Assembly: GCF_023091225.1 (NCBI RefSeq)
Contig: NZ_JAHWXM010000001.1
Coordinates: 620,001 to 684,000, forward strand
Reading direction: 5' to 3'
Length of the DNA stretch: 64,000 bases
Origin: Microbacterium galbinum
GTDB taxonomy: Bacteria > Actinomycetota > Actinomycetes > Actinomycetales > Microbacteriaceae
Positions within the stretch are counted from its first letter, which is position 1. Each line of letters begins with the position of its first letter. The notes below the pieces were generated by a model. The model saw nothing but the letters and a program-made list of their open reading frames with translations, had not been told where the DNA came from and did no database searches. Shown here one piece after another: positions 1-9,974 of the stretch. The position numbers and the translations under genes were made by a program.

Positions 1-946
1 GTCCCTCGTCGAGGACCACATCGGTGATCAGATCCGCGGCGATCGCCGCACGGAGGCTGGCGAGCTTGGGGATGCCGGACACGACGCAGACCCGTCGGGG
101 TACGCGTCGCAGGCGATCGAGTGTCGGGCCGGTCGCCCGCGCATTGAGACGGATGTCCTTCCAGGAGCCGTCGGCGCGGAAGAAGACGGTCGCGACGTCT
201 CCGATCGCATGGTCCTCGCGCAGGCTCCGATAGTCGTCGCGCCCGAGGTATCCGCCGACGTACACCCGGCTCGGCACCTCGGCCGCGGGCGATCCGAGAC
301 TGAAGACCGCGATGTCCATTTTCGACTGCAGGTCGAGCACACGCCGTGTGCTCCGCTCCCGCCACATCGCCTCGCGCGTCGCCGGGTCGTCGAAGAACGC
401 CGGCACCGGGAACTGCTGCACCTGCGCACCGAACGCGCTGCCGAAGCGCTGGAGGATGTCGCTCGAGTACTCGACACCGCTGGTCTGGGTGTTGCCCGCA
501 CCGTTCAACTGCACGAATGTCGTGTTGTGCGTCTCCTTCTGCGTGAGGCCGCGACTGACCGCACTGATGGTCGACCCCCACGCCACGCCGATGATCATGT
601 TCGAGTCGACGAACTGTGACAGCAGTCGTCCCGCGGTCAACGCCACCCGTTCCAGGCGCTCGACCTCGCTGACGATCTCGGGCATGGGAACGACGTGCGC
701 CACGATGCGATGGCGATCGCGGATCCGCTGCTCGAGCATGCCGAGCCGCTCGAGAGGCGAATTGATGCGGATGTCGACCAAACCGCTCTCCCGGGCGTAG
801 CTCAGAAGACGAGATACCGATGAGCGGGAGGTGCCGAGCTCGCGCGCGATGACCTCCATCGTCTTGTCCTGCATGTAGTAGAGCTGGGCCGCGGTGAGCG
901 CGGCGACCAGCTTCCCGTCACGCGGATGTGCACTGTGATCAGCCAA
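1..946 (-). CDS. SorC/DeoR-type sugar-binding transcriptional regulator (3' end cut by window)
   Basis: This gene runs off the left window edge, so a few C-terminal residues are missing. A helix-turn-helix lies near residues 25-60 (TMEVIARELGTSRSSVSRLL), followed by a sugar-phosphate-binding domain of the SorC class with segments such as IIGVAWGSTISAV and FVQLNGAGNTQ. The start is a TTG at 946, chosen because AAGGAGG lies 5 bases upstream; no ATG fits as well. It diverges from glpD, and the intergenic space holds a perfect palindrome, so it probably controls the glycerol genes and perhaps itself. The effector (glycerol 3-phosphate or another sugar phosphate) is inferred, not visible. Confidence 0.88.
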   Translation of the reverse strand, partial: MADHSAHPRDGKLVAALTAAQLYYMQDKTMEVIARELGTSRSSVSRLLSYARESGLVDIRINSPLERLGMLEQRIRDRHRIVAHVVPMPEIVSEVERLERVALTAGRLLSQFVDSNMIIGVAWGSTISAVSRGLTQKETHNTTFVQLNGAGNTQTSGVEYSSDILQRFGSAFGAQVQQFPVPAFFDDPATREAMWRERSTRRVLDLQSKMDIAVFSLGSPAAEVPSRVYVGGYLGRDDYRSLREDHAIGDVATVFFRADGSWKDIRLNARATGPTLDRLRRVPRRVCVVSGIPKLASLRAAIAADLITDVVLDEG

Positions 947-970
947 GACCGCCTCCTTGCCCTCGATCCT

Positions 971-984
971 TGCACATATGTGCA
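971..984. promoter_or_regulatory. Perfect palindromic operator between regulator and glpD
   Basis: TGCACATATGTGCA is a perfect 14-base palindrome in the 102-base gap between the divergent regulator and glpD starts. SorC/DeoR-type regulators bind such symmetric sites, so this is the likely operator for both directions. A half-site (TGTGCA, 927-932) lies just inside the regulator gene. Binding is inferred. Confidence 0.7.
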
Positions 985-1048
985 CTGGGCTTGCGCGCAG
1001 CGGACGAGAGGTCGATGCTGGTGGGCAAGCAAGGAAGCGAGCTCGAGA

Positions 1049-2758
1049 ATGATCGAATCGACACACTCATCGGCCGAGCGCGACGACGTACGCGCGCTCC
1101 GCGAATCCGGACGTACGACGGTGCTGCTCATCGGCGGCGGCATCAACGGAATATCGACATTCCGTGACCTCGCCCTCCAGGGCGTCGACGTCGTCCTCGT
1201 CGAACGCGGCGATTTCGCCTCCGGGGCATCGTCGGCGTCCAGCCACATGATCCACGGCGGCATCCGCTATCTCGAGAACGGCGAGTTCCGTCTCGTTCGC
1301 GAGTCGGTCGAGGAGCGCAACGGCCTCCTGCGCATCGCTCCGCACTACGTGAAGCCGCTGCAGACGACGATCCCGATCTACTCGACGTTCTCGGGCATCC
1401 TCTCGGCGCCCCTGCGCTTTCTCACGCACAAGAGCGGCAAGCCGCAGGAGCGCGGTGCGTTCCTCATCAAGATCGGTCTGACGATCTACGACACGTTCTC
1501 CCGTGACGGCGGTAGCGTGCCGCGCCACCGCTTCCTCGGCCGCAAGCGTTCGCTGGCCGAACTGCCCGCGCTCGACCCGAACATCAAGTACACCGCCACG
1601 TACTACGACGCGTCCATGCACGACCCGGAGCGCTTGGCCCTCGACGTCCTGCAGGACGGCCGTTCCGCGCACCCGGGCGCGCACGCGCTCAACTACGTCG
1701 AGGCGATCGCCCGCGACGGCGAGAATATCGTCCTCCGTGACCGCGAGAGCGGCACGGAGTTCCCGGTGAAGGCCGACGTGGTCGTCAACACCTCCGGCCC
1801 CTGGACCGACCTGACGAACGACGCCCTCGGCACCGACACGCGATTCATGGGCGGCACCAAGGGGTCGCACATCGTGCTCGACCACCCGGAGCTGCTCGCC
1901 GCCACGCGTGGACGCGAGATCTTCTTCGAGCACTCCGACGGTCGTATCGTGCTGATCTACCCGCTCAAGGGCAAGGTGCTCGTCGGAACGACCGACATCG
2001 ACGCGGATCCCCGCGAGGTCGCCGTCTGCACCGAGGAGGAGGTCGACTACTTCTTCGACCTGATCCACCACGTCTTCCCGCAGATCGCGGTCGACCGTGA
2101 GCAGATCGTGTACCGGTTCTCCGGCATCCGTCCGCTCCCCCGTCACGAGGACACCGCACCCGGTTTCGTCTCGCGCGACTACCGCATCGAGGTCGACGAG
2201 ACGGGCGCCGTCCCGCTCGTGAGCCTGGTCGGCGGCAAGTGGACGACCTTCCGTGCGCTCGGCGAGTCGCTCTCCGACGTCGTGCTCGGCCTGCTGAACC
2301 GCACCCGCACGGTCTCGACCGCCGGCCGCGCCATCGGCGGCGGCCGCGACTTCCCGCGCACCGAGAAGGCGAAGCGCATCTGGATCCAGGAGAACCTCGC
2401 GGGCGCCGGAGACCGCGCCGAGAAACTCCTCGCCCGCTACGGCACCCGCGCCGCCCAGGTCTGGGAGTACGTCGAGCAGGGAGCGGACGCCCCGCTCGCC
2501 GGCGGCGACCTCTCGACCCGGGAGCTCGAGTGGATGGTGCAGAACGAGCTCGTCGCGCGCCTGCAGGACGTCATCCTGCGTCGCACGAGCATCGCGTTCA
2601 CCGGTCATGCCGATGCCGAGGTCCTCGATGAGATCGCCGACGCGCTCGCTCCCCTACTGGACTGGGACCGTTCGAGGCACGATGCTGAACTCGAACAGAC
2701 GCGCCAGCTGCTGAACGAGCGGCACGGCCTCGACATCTCGTCCCGCACCCGCGGCTGA
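1049..2758 (+). CDS. glpD: Glycerol-3-phosphate dehydrogenase, FAD-dependent (GlpD)
   Basis: GlpD oxidises glycerol 3-phosphate to dihydroxyacetone phosphate at the inner face of the membrane and passes electrons to quinone. The 569-residue product matches the family length. A GGGING dinucleotide-binding motif is at residues 29-34, followed by the GASSASSHMIHGGIRYLE flavin region, and a C-terminal domain completes the fold. The open frame extends upstream to 926, but that part overlaps the regulator gene; ATG 1049 has AAGGAAG upstream and places the Rossmann motif correctly. It heads the glpD-glpF-glpK operon and sits beside a palindromic operator. Confidence 0.95.
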   Translation: MIESTHSSAERDDVRALRESGRTTVLLIGGGINGISTFRDLALQGVDVVLVERGDFASGASSASSHMIHGGIRYLENGEFRLVRESVEERNGLLRIAPHYVKPLQTTIPIYSTFSGILSAPLRFLTHKSGKPQERGAFLIKIGLTIYDTFSRDGGSVPRHRFLGRKRSLAELPALDPNIKYTATYYDASMHDPERLALDVLQDGRSAHPGAHALNYVEAIARDGENIVLRDRESGTEFPVKADVVVNTSGPWTDLTNDALGTDTRFMGGTKGSHIVLDHPELLAATRGREIFFEHSDGRIVLIYPLKGKVLVGTTDIDADPREVAVCTEEEVDYFFDLIHHVFPQIAVDREQIVYRFSGIRPLPRHEDTAPGFVSRDYRIEVDETGAVPLVSLVGGKWTTFRALGESLSDVVLGLLNRTRTVSTAGRAIGGGRDFPRTEKAKRIWIQENLAGAGDRAEKLLARYGTRAAQVWEYVEQGADAPLAGGDLSTRELEWMVQNELVARLQDVILRRTSIAFTGHADAEVLDEIADALAPLLDWDRSRHDAELEQTRQLLNERHGLDISSRTRG

Positions 2759-2798
2759 CGAGACGGAACCGCCGCCTCCCCGCGGCGTAACCCAAGAA

Positions 2799-2824
2799 GT
2801 GTCACGGCAGGGATGACGTGACAC
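2799..2824. repeat. Inverted repeat between glpD and glpF
   Basis: GTGTCAC at 2799-2805 and GTGACAC at 2818-2824 form perfect 7-base arms around a 12-base spacer in the 87-base glpD-glpF gap. It could be an mRNA processing hairpin or a second binding site. It has no T-run, so it is not an obvious terminator. Confidence 0.45.
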
Positions 2825-2845
2825 GTAAGAAAGGTCAAAGAAGAC

Positions 2846-3601
2846 ATGCCTGATGTCAATCTCGGTCTCTATTTCCTGTCGGAGTTCGTCGGCACGGCGA
2901 TGCTGGTCCTTCTCGGATGCGGTGTCGTCGCCAACGTCGCCCTCGCGAAGAACAAGGGCTTCGGCGGCGGCTTCCTGATGGTCAACTGGGGATGGGGCCT
3001 CGCGGTGTTCGCGGGTGTCATCGTCTCGGCGTACTCGGGTGCGATCCTCAACCCGGCCGTGGGTATCGGCCTGGCGATCGCCGGCAAGATCACCTTCACG
3101 ATGTTCCTCGTCGCCACCGCAGCAGAACTGCTCGGTGCGATCCTCGGTGCGATCGTCGTCTGGCTCGCCTACAAGCAGCACTTCGATGAGGAGCCGGAGG
3201 CCGCCAACAAGCTCGGTGTCTTCTCGACCGGCCCCGCGATCCGGTCCTACGGCTGGAACCTCGTCACGGAGATCATCGGTACGTTCGTCCTCGTGTTCGT
3301 GATCTTCGGATTCGCCGACTACGGCGACATCGAGGTCGGCGTGCCCGGAGGCCTCGGACCGCTCACCGCGCTGCCCGTCGCGCTGCTCGTGGTCGCCATC
3401 GGCGCCTCGCTCGGTGGACCGACCGGCTACGCGATCAACCCGGCCCGTGACCTCGGCCCCCGTATCGCCCACGCGATCCTCCCGATCAAGGGCAAGGGCT
3501 CGAGCGACTGGAGCTACTCGTGGGTGCCGGTCGTCGGACCGCTCATCGGTGGTGCGATCGCGGCCTTCGCCGCCCCTGCCCTGCTCGGCCTCGCAGCCTG
3601 A
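2846..3601 (+). CDS. glpF: Glycerol uptake facilitator (MIP/aquaglyceroporin)
   Basis: GlpF is a membrane channel that lets glycerol diffuse into the cell. The 251-residue protein has the family's two NPA motifs, AILNPAVG (NPA at 69-71) and [11 protein letters not shown] (NPA near 198). The NPARD form of the second motif is typical of glycerol facilitators rather than strict water channels. About six hydrophobic helices are visible. ATG 2846 follows a purine-rich AAAGAAG. It lies between glpD and glpK in the same direction, which supports glycerol as the substrate. Confidence 0.94.
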   Translation: MPDVNLGLYFLSEFVGTAMLVLLGCGVVANVALAKNKGFGGGFLMVNWGWGLAVFAGVIVSAYSGAILNPAVGIGLAIAGKITFTMFLVATAAELLGAILGAIVVWLAYKQHFDEEPEAANKLGVFSTGPAIRSYGWNLVTEIIGTFVLVFVIFGFADYGDIEVGVPGGLGPLTALPVALLVVAIGASLGGPTGYAINPARDLGPRIAHAILPIKGKGSSDWSYSWVPVVGPLIGGAIAAFAAPALLGLAA

Positions 3602-3636
3602 CGCCACCCGAATCCCACTTCAAAGGAGAACACACC

Positions 3637-5151
3637 ATGGCTGACTACATCCTCGCCATCGATCAGGGAACCACCTCCAGCCGCGCGATCATCTTCGACA
3701 AGAAGGGCAGCATCATCGCGACGGGCCAGAAGGAGCACGAGCAGATCCTGCCGAAGGCCGGCTGGGTGGAGCACGACGCCTCCGAGATCTGGCGCAACGT
3801 GCAGGAGGTCATCGGCCTCGCACTGAGCCGCGCCGACCTCACCCGTCACGACATCGCAGCGGTGGGCATCACCAACCAGCGCGAGACGGCCGTCGTCTGG
3901 GACAAGACGACCGGCAAGCCCGCCTACAACGCGATCGTCTGGCAGGACACCCGCACGCAGGACATCGTCGACCGCCTCGCGGCCGACGGCGGAGTCGAGC
4001 GCTTCAAGCCGATCGTCGGACTCCCGCTGGCGACGTACTTCTCGGGGACGAAGATCGCGTGGATCCTCGAGAACGTCGAGGGTGCGCGCGCGAAGGCGGA
4101 AGCCGGGGACCTCATCTTCGGCACCACCGACAGCTGGGTGCTGTGGAACCTCACCGGCGGCGTCGACGGCGGCGTGCACGTGACCGATGTCACGAACGCC
4201 TCGCGCACGATGTTCATGGACCTCGAGACGCTCGAGTGGCGCGACGACATCCTCGAGGCGTTCGGCGTGCCGCGCTCGATGATGCCGGAGATCCGCTCCT
4301 CCTCCGAGGTCTACGGTGCGGCGGAGGACTCCTCGCTGCTTCGCGAGACGCCGATCGCCGGCATCCTCGGCGACCAGCAGGCCGCGACGTTCGGACAGGC
4401 CGCCTTCCAGACAGGTGAGAGCAAGAACACCTACGGAACCGGCTGCTTCCTCATCTTCAACACCGGCGAGGAGATCGTCCACTCGAAGAACGGTCTGCTC
4501 ACCACCGTCGGCTACAAGCTCGGCGACGCTCCGACGCACTACGCGCTCGAGGGTTCGATCGCCGTCACCGGATCGCTGATCCAGTGGCTGCGCGACCAGC
4601 TCGGCATCATCTCCTCGGCCCCCGAGGTCGAGGAACTGGCCGACAAGGTCGAGGACAACGGCGGCGTGTACATCGTCCCGGCGTTCTCGGGCCTGTTCGC
4701 ACCGTACTGGCGACCGGATGCGCGTGGCGCGATCGTGGGCCTCACCCGCTACGCGAACAAGAACCACATCGCGCGCGCCGCACTGGAGGCCGTGGCCTTC
4801 CAGACCCGCGACGTGCTCGACGCGGTCAACGCGGACGCGGGCGTCGACCTCACGGAGCTCAAGGTCGACGGCGGCATGGTCGCCAATGACGCTCTGATGC
4901 AGTTCCAGGCCGATGTCCTGGGTGTGCCGGTGGTGCGACCGGTCGTCGCGGAGACGACCGCCCTCGGCGCCGCCTATGCCGCCGGCCTCGCCGTCGGGTT
5001 CTGGAGCGGCCTCGACGAGCTCTCCGCAAACTGGCAGGAAGACCGTCGCTGGGAGCCCTCCATGGAGAGCGACGAGCGCGACCGCCAGCTGCGCCTGTGG
5101 CGCAAGGCCGTCACCAAGTCGATGGACTGGGTCGACGAGGACGTCAAGTAA
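3637..5151 (+). CDS. glpK: Glycerol kinase
   Basis: GlpK phosphorylates glycerol with ATP in the cytoplasm, trapping the glycerol that enters through GlpF. The 504-residue length is normal for the family. Visible FGGY-kinase features are the N-terminal phosphate loop [12 protein letters not shown] and the central [13 protein letters not shown] segment. The frame is open from 3520, but ATG 3637 is chosen because AAAGGAGAA precedes it and the protein then begins [10 protein letters not shown], as expected. It is the last gene of the operon and is followed by a strong hairpin at 5168-5201. Confidence 0.97.
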   Translation: MADYILAIDQGTTSSRAIIFDKKGSIIATGQKEHEQILPKAGWVEHDASEIWRNVQEVIGLALSRADLTRHDIAAVGITNQRETAVVWDKTTGKPAYNAIVWQDTRTQDIVDRLAADGGVERFKPIVGLPLATYFSGTKIAWILENVEGARAKAEAGDLIFGTTDSWVLWNLTGGVDGGVHVTDVTNASRTMFMDLETLEWRDDILEAFGVPRSMMPEIRSSSEVYGAAEDSSLLRETPIAGILGDQQAATFGQAAFQTGESKNTYGTGCFLIFNTGEEIVHSKNGLLTTVGYKLGDAPTHYALEGSIAVTGSLIQWLRDQLGIISSAPEVEELADKVEDNGGVYIVPAFSGLFAPYWRPDARGAIVGLTRYANKNHIARAALEAVAFQTRDVLDAVNADAGVDLTELKVDGGMVANDALMQFQADVLGVPVVRPVVAETTALGAAYAAGLAVGFWSGLDELSANWQEDRRWEPSMESDERDRQLRLWRKAVTKSMDWVDEDVK

Positions 5152-5167
5152 CGACCGATCACCGCGA

Positions 5168-5201
5168 GGGGCGGGTCCGGAGGGAACTCCGGGCCCGCCC
5201 C
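5168..5201 (+). terminator. Hairpin terminator after glpK
   Basis: A 15-base-pair GC-rich stem (5168-5182 with 5187-5201, one G-T pair) has a 4-base loop and starts 16 bases after the glpK stop. The T-run after it is weak. The converging LysR gene ends at 5212, so it may serve both directions. Confidence 0.75.
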
Positions 5202-5211
5202 TTCGCCGTTG

Positions 5212-6093
5212 TCAGACGGATGCCTCCCCATCGAGCACCGTCAGCAACGCACGAGCGACACGCCGAGGCGAGTCGAGATCCCAGGCGACGTACTCCGCTC
5301 GCCTCGGGCCGTCGACGACCGGCACCGTGCTCACCCCGGCCATACCCGCGGGAACCGCCCCCGGAGTGAGGAGCGCGACCGCGAGTCCCTCGGCGACCAG
5401 GCCGAGCATGACTCCGGCCGTGTCGACTTCGAATGCGACGTCGCGATCGACGCCCGCCGCCCGGAAGGCGGCGTCGCTCTGGGCTCGCCCCGACGTCCCG
5501 GCCGGGAAGTCCACGAAGACGTCCTCGGCGAGATCGCCGAGTCTCAGTCGGGTGCGCGCCGCGAGTCGGTGGGCACGCGGGAGCACCGCGACGTGATGAT
5601 CGACGGCGATCTCCCGGTATCCGACACCGCGGGGCTCGGCGCCCGGTTTCAGCCCGAGAAGCGCGACATCCAGATCGCCGCGCCGGATCTTCGCGACGAG
5701 CTCATCGCTGTTGCCCATCTCCAGTTCGACCCGTACGGCGGGGTGTGCGGCTCGGAACGACGCGAGGAGGCGCGGAACGCGGACGGCGACGACCGTCGGG
5801 ATGATTCCGATCCGAACGGTGCCGTCCAGCTGATCGGGCTCGGCGGCCACCGCATCGATGGCCTGCTGCGCAGAAGCGAGCGCGCTGCGCGCCGGTGGGA
5901 GGAAGGCCTCCCCCGCTTCGGTCATCCGGACACCGCGGCTCGACCGGATGAACAGTCGCTGACCCAGCTCCCGCTCGAGGGCGGCGATCTGGTGGCTCAG
6001 CGCGGACTGCGTGACGAAGCAACGCTCGGCGGCTCGGGTGAAGCTCCGCGTCGCGGCCACCTCGACGACGTAGCGCATCTGCTGAAGCTCCAT
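5212..6093 (-). CDS. LysR-family transcriptional regulator
   Basis: The 293-residue protein has the standard LysR layout. The N-terminal winged helix-turn-helix covers residues 1-60 (SFTRAAERCFVTQSALSHQI, then LGQRLFIRSSRGVRMTEAG), followed by a type-2 periplasmic-binding-like effector domain. ATG 6093 lies 78 bases from the divergent EamA transporter start at 6172. That arrangement is typical of a LysR protein controlling its neighbour, so the exporter is the likely target. The inducer cannot be read from the sequence. Confidence 0.92.
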   Translation of the reverse strand: MELQQMRYVVEVAATRSFTRAAERCFVTQSALSHQIAALERELGQRLFIRSSRGVRMTEAGEAFLPPARSALASAQQAIDAVAAEPDQLDGTVRIGIIPTVVAVRVPRLLASFRAAHPAVRVELEMGNSDELVAKIRRGDLDVALLGLKPGAEPRGVGYREIAVDHHVAVLPRAHRLAARTRLRLGDLAEDVFVDFPAGTSGRAQSDAAFRAAGVDRDVAFEVDTAGVMLGLVAEGLAVALLTPGAVPAGMAGVSTVPVVDGPRRAEYVAWDLDSPRRVARALLTVLDGEASV

Positions 6094-6171
6094 CTGAACA
6101 TGATCTCACGTCATGAACAACATGCTCAGAATGCGTTGGATTCATGTTGGCTGCGTGTCCATGCTGAGAAC

Positions 6172-7137
6172 ATGAACCGTCTGCGCATCCTGCTCCTCAC
6201 CGCCCTCGCACCGATGGCCTGGGGAACGACCTACCTCGTCACGACGGAGATGCTGCCGCCGGGGCATCCGCTCTTCGCCGGACTCCTGCGCTCCCTCCCC
6301 GCCGGGGTCCTCGCGATCCTGCTCTCGCGCAGACTCCCCCGCGGCGCCTGGTGGGGAAAGGCGGTGGTGCTCGGCGCGCTCAACATCGGGGCGTTCTTCC
6401 CCCTGCTCTTCCTCGCCGCCGAGCGTCTTCCGGGAGGGGTGGCTGCCGCGGTCGCCGGCGCTCAACCGCTGATCGTGCTCGCGCTGGGTGCGCTCGTGCT
6501 GCACGAGCGCATCCGTCCGTTCTCCGCGGCCGCGGCACTGGGAGGCACGATGGGCGTCGCACTCATCGTCCTCGGGCCGTCGGCGGGGCTCGACGCGTGG
6601 GGAGTCCTCGCGGCGCTCGGCGGCGTGACGGCGACCGGCGCCGGAATGGTCCTGACGAAGCGCTGGGGACGGCCGAAGGGGGTCGGTCCCATCACTTACG
6701 CGGGGTGGCAGCTCGGCGCCGGAGGTCTCGTTCTCCTGCCCCTCACGCTCCTGATCGAGGGGACGCCCCCGGCGATCGACGCGACGGCCGCACTCGGCTA
6801 CACGTGGCTCGCGACGGCGGGCGGCATCTTCGCCTACACCCTGTGGTTCGGCGGCATCCAGAAACTGCCTGTGATCGCGCCCGGACTGCTCGCGTTGCTC
6901 TCCCCGGTGGTGGCGACGCTCCTCGGCGTCGTCGTCGCCGGCGAGTCGTTCACCGTCATTCAGGGTGTCGGGATCGCCGTCGTCCTCGCCGCATTGGTCG
7001 GCGGGCAGTTCGCGGCGATGCCCGGGCGGGCCGTCAGCTCTTGCCGAACAGCTTCTGGATCTCGGCGAGATCGGCCTCGGTCGGCGCCTTCGCGCCGCCG
7101 CCCAGACCGAATCCCGAACCGGTCGGCTGCGCGGTAG
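6172..7137 (+). CDS. EamA/DMT-superfamily exporter
   Basis: This is a hydrophobic transporter with about ten membrane helices in two EamA halves (for example MAWGTTYLVTTEMLPPGHPL at the start and an AYTLWFGGIQKLPVIAPG segment late). Such proteins often export amino acids or other metabolites; the substrate here is unknown. ATG 6172 faces the divergent LysR gene. The recognisable fold ends near residue 287, but the frame stays open for 34 more codons and overlaps the convergent ffh gene by 104 bases. That arginine-rich tail is unlike the family, so a lost stop codon is possible. Confidence 0.85.
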   Translation: MNRLRILLLTALAPMAWGTTYLVTTEMLPPGHPLFAGLLRSLPAGVLAILLSRRLPRGAWWGKAVVLGALNIGAFFPLLFLAAERLPGGVAAAVAGAQPLIVLALGALVLHERIRPFSAAAALGGTMGVALIVLGPSAGLDAWGVLAALGGVTATGAGMVLTKRWGRPKGVGPITYAGWQLGAGGLVLLPLTLLIEGTPPAIDATAALGYTWLATAGGIFAYTLWFGGIQKLPVIAPGLLALLSPVVATLLGVVVAGESFTVIQGVGIAVVLAALVGGQFAAMPGRAVSSCRTASGSRRDRPRSAPSRRRPDRIPNRSAAR

Positions 7138-8590
7138 CGACGGCTCCGGAGTTCTCGGCCGCACGCTTGGCCGGGTTGCCCGAGCGCGATCCGCTCGACG
7201 ACTTGCCCTTCTTCCCGCGCTTGGACGATGCGCCGGGGCGTCCCATTCCGGGGACCGGGCCCATGCCGGGGATGTTCGGGGTGCCGCCGCGGGCGACGGT
7301 CTTCATCATCTTCGCGGCCTGTTCGAAGCGGGCGACGAGCTGGTTCACGTCGGTGACCGTCATGCCCGAACCCCGAGCGATGCGCAGGCGGCGCGAGCCG
7401 TTGAGAACCTTGGGATTGCGGCGCTCGCCCGGCGTCATCGACCGGATGATCGCTTCGGTGCGGTCGATCTCGCGCTCGTCGAAGTCGTCGAGCTGCTGCT
7501 TCATCTGGCCCATGCCGGGGAGCATCCCCAGCATCTTCTTCATCGAGCCCATCTTCTTCATCTGCTGAAGCTGCTCGAGGAAGTCTTCGAGGGTGAACTG
7601 CTCGGTCGCGAGCTTCTCGGCGACCTTCATCGCCTCTTCTTCGTCGAACGCCTGCTGCGCCTGCTCGATCAGAGTGAGGATGTCACCGAGGTCGAGGATG
7701 CGGCTCGCCATGCGATCCGGGTAGAAGGGCTCGAGATCTTCGAGACGCTCACCCGTGGAGGCGAAGATGATCGGGCGACCGGTGATCGACGCGACCGAGA
7801 GCGCGGCTCCACCGCGCGCGTCGCCGTCGAGCTTCGAGAGCACGACACCGGTGAAATCGACGCCCTCCTGGAACGCCTTCGCCGTGTTGACGGCATCCTG
7901 ACCGATCATCGCGTCGATCACGAACAGGACCTCATCGGGCTGGACCGCCGCGCGGATATCGGCCGCCTGCTTCATGAGCTCGGCGTCGACGCCGAGTCGT
8001 CCGGCGGTGTCGATGATCACGACGTCGTGCTGCTGGCGGCGCGCGTGCTCGACACCGTCCCGCGAGACCTTGACCGGGTCGCCGACGCCGTTGCCGGGCT
8101 CGGGGGCGTAGATGGTGGCGCCGGCCTGCTCGGCGACGACCTGCAGCTGGTTCACGGCGTTCGGGCGCTGAAGGTCCGCGGCGACGAGCAGAGGCGTGTG
8201 CCCCTCGCCCTCGAGCTGCTTGGCGAGCTTTCCGGCGAACGTCGTCTTTCCCGAACCCTGGAGGCCGGCGAGCATGATGACGGTCGGAGCGGTCTTCGCG
8301 AACTGCAGACGACGCTGCTCTCCGCCGAGGATCTGCACCAGCTCCTCGTTGACGATCTGAACGACCTGCTGGGCGGGGTTCAGCGCCTTGTTGACCTCGT
8401 CTCCGAGCGCACGTTCGCGGACCTTCGCCGTGAAGTCCTTGACGACCGTGAGTGCGACGTCGGCGTCGAGGAGTGCGCGGCGGATCTCGCGCACGGTGCC
8501 GTCGACATCGCTCGCGGTGAGTTTTCCCTTCGTGCGCAGATTGCGGAAGGTCTCGGTGAGCCGATCGGAGAGCGTGCCAAACGTAGCCAT
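7034..8590 (-). CDS. ffh: Signal recognition particle GTPase Ffh (SRP54)
   Basis: Ffh binds signal sequences on nascent chains and, with 4.5S RNA and FtsY, brings ribosomes to the membrane. The 518-residue protein has an N-terminal helical bundle, a GTPase domain with GLQGSGKTT near residue 108 and DTAGRL further on, and a methionine-rich M domain ([20 protein letters not shown]). A basic, serine/glycine-rich tail follows and ends KLFGKS. Its partner ftsY lies about 3 kb away on the same strand. The 3' end overlaps the convergent EamA frame. Confidence 0.97.
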   Translation of the reverse strand: MATFGTLSDRLTETFRNLRTKGKLTASDVDGTVREIRRALLDADVALTVVKDFTAKVRERALGDEVNKALNPAQQVVQIVNEELVQILGGEQRRLQFAKTAPTVIMLAGLQGSGKTTFAGKLAKQLEGEGHTPLLVAADLQRPNAVNQLQVVAEQAGATIYAPEPGNGVGDPVKVSRDGVEHARRQQHDVVIIDTAGRLGVDAELMKQAADIRAAVQPDEVLFVIDAMIGQDAVNTAKAFQEGVDFTGVVLSKLDGDARGGAALSVASITGRPIIFASTGERLEDLEPFYPDRMASRILDLGDILTLIEQAQQAFDEEEAMKVAEKLATEQFTLEDFLEQLQQMKKMGSMKKMLGMLPGMGQMKQQLDDFDEREIDRTEAIIRSMTPGERRNPKVLNGSRRLRIARGSGMTVTDVNQLVARFEQAAKMMKTVARGGTPNIPGMGPVPGMGRPGASSKRGKKGKSSSGSRSGNPAKRAAENSGAVATAQPTGSGFGLGGGAKAPTEADLAEIQKLFGKS

Positions 8591-8651
8591 GGTGCTCCGA
8601 TTCTACGCGAGTCGACCGACGCGGATCGTCGGCTCGGCCCGGCTTCTCGAA

Positions 8652-9239
8652 TCAGCGGGACCAGCGGAGGTCGCCGATGAGGTCGAGCGCATCGCGGAGC
8701 ACGTTCTCGGGTGCCGCACGACCCGCCCCCTGCTCCGCCCAGACCCGGAGCGACGAGAGCACCGCGGCGGCGTGAGCCGCACCGAGGATATCGGCGCGGA
8801 TCTCATCGATCCCCGAGGCGCGGGCGGCCTGTGCGATCGCCGCGGCCAGCCGCGCCTGGCGCACGCCCGCGTCGCGCGGAAGCTCGTCCTCGAGGCCCAT
8901 CGCCGCGACGTTCCGCAGTGCGAGGGCCAGGGGGTCGGGGGCGAACTCCCGCACCGCTGCGAGCAGGATCAGGCGCACGTCCGCGTCGCTCGCGTCACGA
9001 TCGAGGGCGTCGAGAGCATCGGATGCCTCAGCGATGCGAGCGTCGAGCCCCGACCAGAGCACGTCGCTCTTCGACGCGAAGTAGTTGAAGAAGCTCGACC
9101 GGCTCACCCCTGCCCGCTGAGTGATCTCGGCGATGGAGGTCGACTCGTACCCCTGCTCGAGGAAGAGTTCGCAGGCGGCCTCGGCGAGCGTCTCGCGAGA
9201 CGACGCCTTCGGGCGTCCGGCACGACCGGTGGTCTTCAT
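8652..9239 (-). CDS. TetR-family transcriptional regulator
   Basis: The 195-residue protein has a TetR DNA-binding domain at residues 12-58 ([19 protein letters not shown], recognition helix included) and a helical ligand-binding part. ATG 9239 gives a normal family length. It diverges from lipB with 96 bases between starts, and that gap contains an ATTGTTG/CAACAAT inverted repeat. The repeat may be its own operator; whether lipB is a target is uncertain, since lipoate genes are usually constitutive. The ligand is unknown. Confidence 0.9.
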   Translation of the reverse strand: MKTTGRAGRPKASSRETLAEAACELFLEQGYESTSIAEITQRAGVSRSSFFNYFASKSDVLWSGLDARIAEASDALDALDRDASDADVRLILLAAVREFAPDPLALALRNVAAMGLEDELPRDAGVRQARLAAAIAQAARASGIDEIRADILGAAHAAAVLSSLRVWAEQGAGRAAPENVLRDALDLIGDLRWSR

Positions 9240-9292
9240 GCCTTCACGGTACCGCGCCGCGCCGATGCGTCGCGGCGAGCATCGAGAGGCGT

Positions 9293-9315
9293 ATTGTTGG
9301 ACGCGTTACAACAAT
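9293..9315. promoter_or_regulatory. Inverted repeat in the tetR-lipB gap, probable operator
   Basis: Perfect 7-base arms, ATTGTTG (9293-9299) and CAACAAT (9309-9315), flank a 9-base centre that contains ACGCGT. The size and place suit a TetR-family operator between the divergent tetR and lipB starts. Confidence 0.55.
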
Positions 9316-9335
9316 GCGCTTCGACGGGAGATCGG

Positions 9336-9974
9336 ATGCTGGACATCGTGACGGCCGGACTCGCTCCGGACCTCGTCCCTTACGCCGAGGGATGGGATCT
9401 TCAACGACGGATCCACACGGACGTGGTCGACGGCACCCGCCCCGACACGCTCATCCTGCTCGAGCACGAGGCCGTGTACACCGCCGGCAAGCGCACCGAG
9501 CCGCACGAACGCCCCGCGGACGGGACGCCCGTGATCGACGTCGACCGCGGTGGGAAGATCACCTGGCATGGACCGGGGCAGCTCGTCGGATACCCCATCG
9601 TCCGACTCGAGGAGCCGCTCGACGTCGTCGCCCACGTGCGCCGCCTAGAGCGTCTGCTGATCGATGTCCTCGGACCGCTCGGCGTGGACGGCTACCAGGT
9701 CGAGGGCAGGAGCGGCGTCTGGGTGCGCCGCCCGCTGTCCGAGGACAAGGTCGCCGCTATCGGCGTGCGGGTGCAGCAGGGCGTGACGATGCACGGGTTC
9801 GCGCTCAACTGCGACAACTCCCTCGCAGGCTTCCGCGGCATCATCCCGTGCGGCATCACCGATGCCGGCGTCACCACCATCAGCGAGATCGTCGGGGCGG
9901 ACGTCTCCCCCGCCGACGTCCTCTCCTCCGTGATCCGCACCTTCGCCACCGAGTACTCAGGAGTCACCGCATGA
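9336..9974 (+). CDS. lipB: Lipoyl(octanoyl) transferase
   Basis: LipB moves octanoate from acyl carrier protein to lipoyl domains of enzymes such as pyruvate dehydrogenase. The 212-residue product has the family motif [16 protein letters not shown]. The two catalytic residues are also visible: the lysine in KVAAIGVRV and the cysteine in [13 protein letters not shown] 9336 is preceded by GGGAG and gives the normal N-terminus MLDIVTAGL; the longer upstream frame overlaps the tetR gene. The stop overlaps the lipA start by 4 bases (ATGA), so the two are translationally coupled. Confidence 0.95.
   Translation: MLDIVTAGLAPDLVPYAEGWDLQRRIHTDVVDGTRPDTLILLEHEAVYTAGKRTEPHERPADGTPVIDVDRGGKITWHGPGQLVGYPIVRLEEPLDVVAHVRRLERLLIDVLGPLGVDGYQVEGRSGVWVRRPLSEDKVAAIGVRVQQGVTMHGFALNCDNSLAGFRGIIPCGITDAGVTTISEIVGADVSPADVLSSVIRTFATEYSGVTA

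Noticed and set aside
1067..2608. 513-aa minus-strand frame opposite glpD
   Set aside because: An antisense shadow produced by high-GC codon bias. It lacks a ribosome site and any family motif, and glpD is certain on the other strand.
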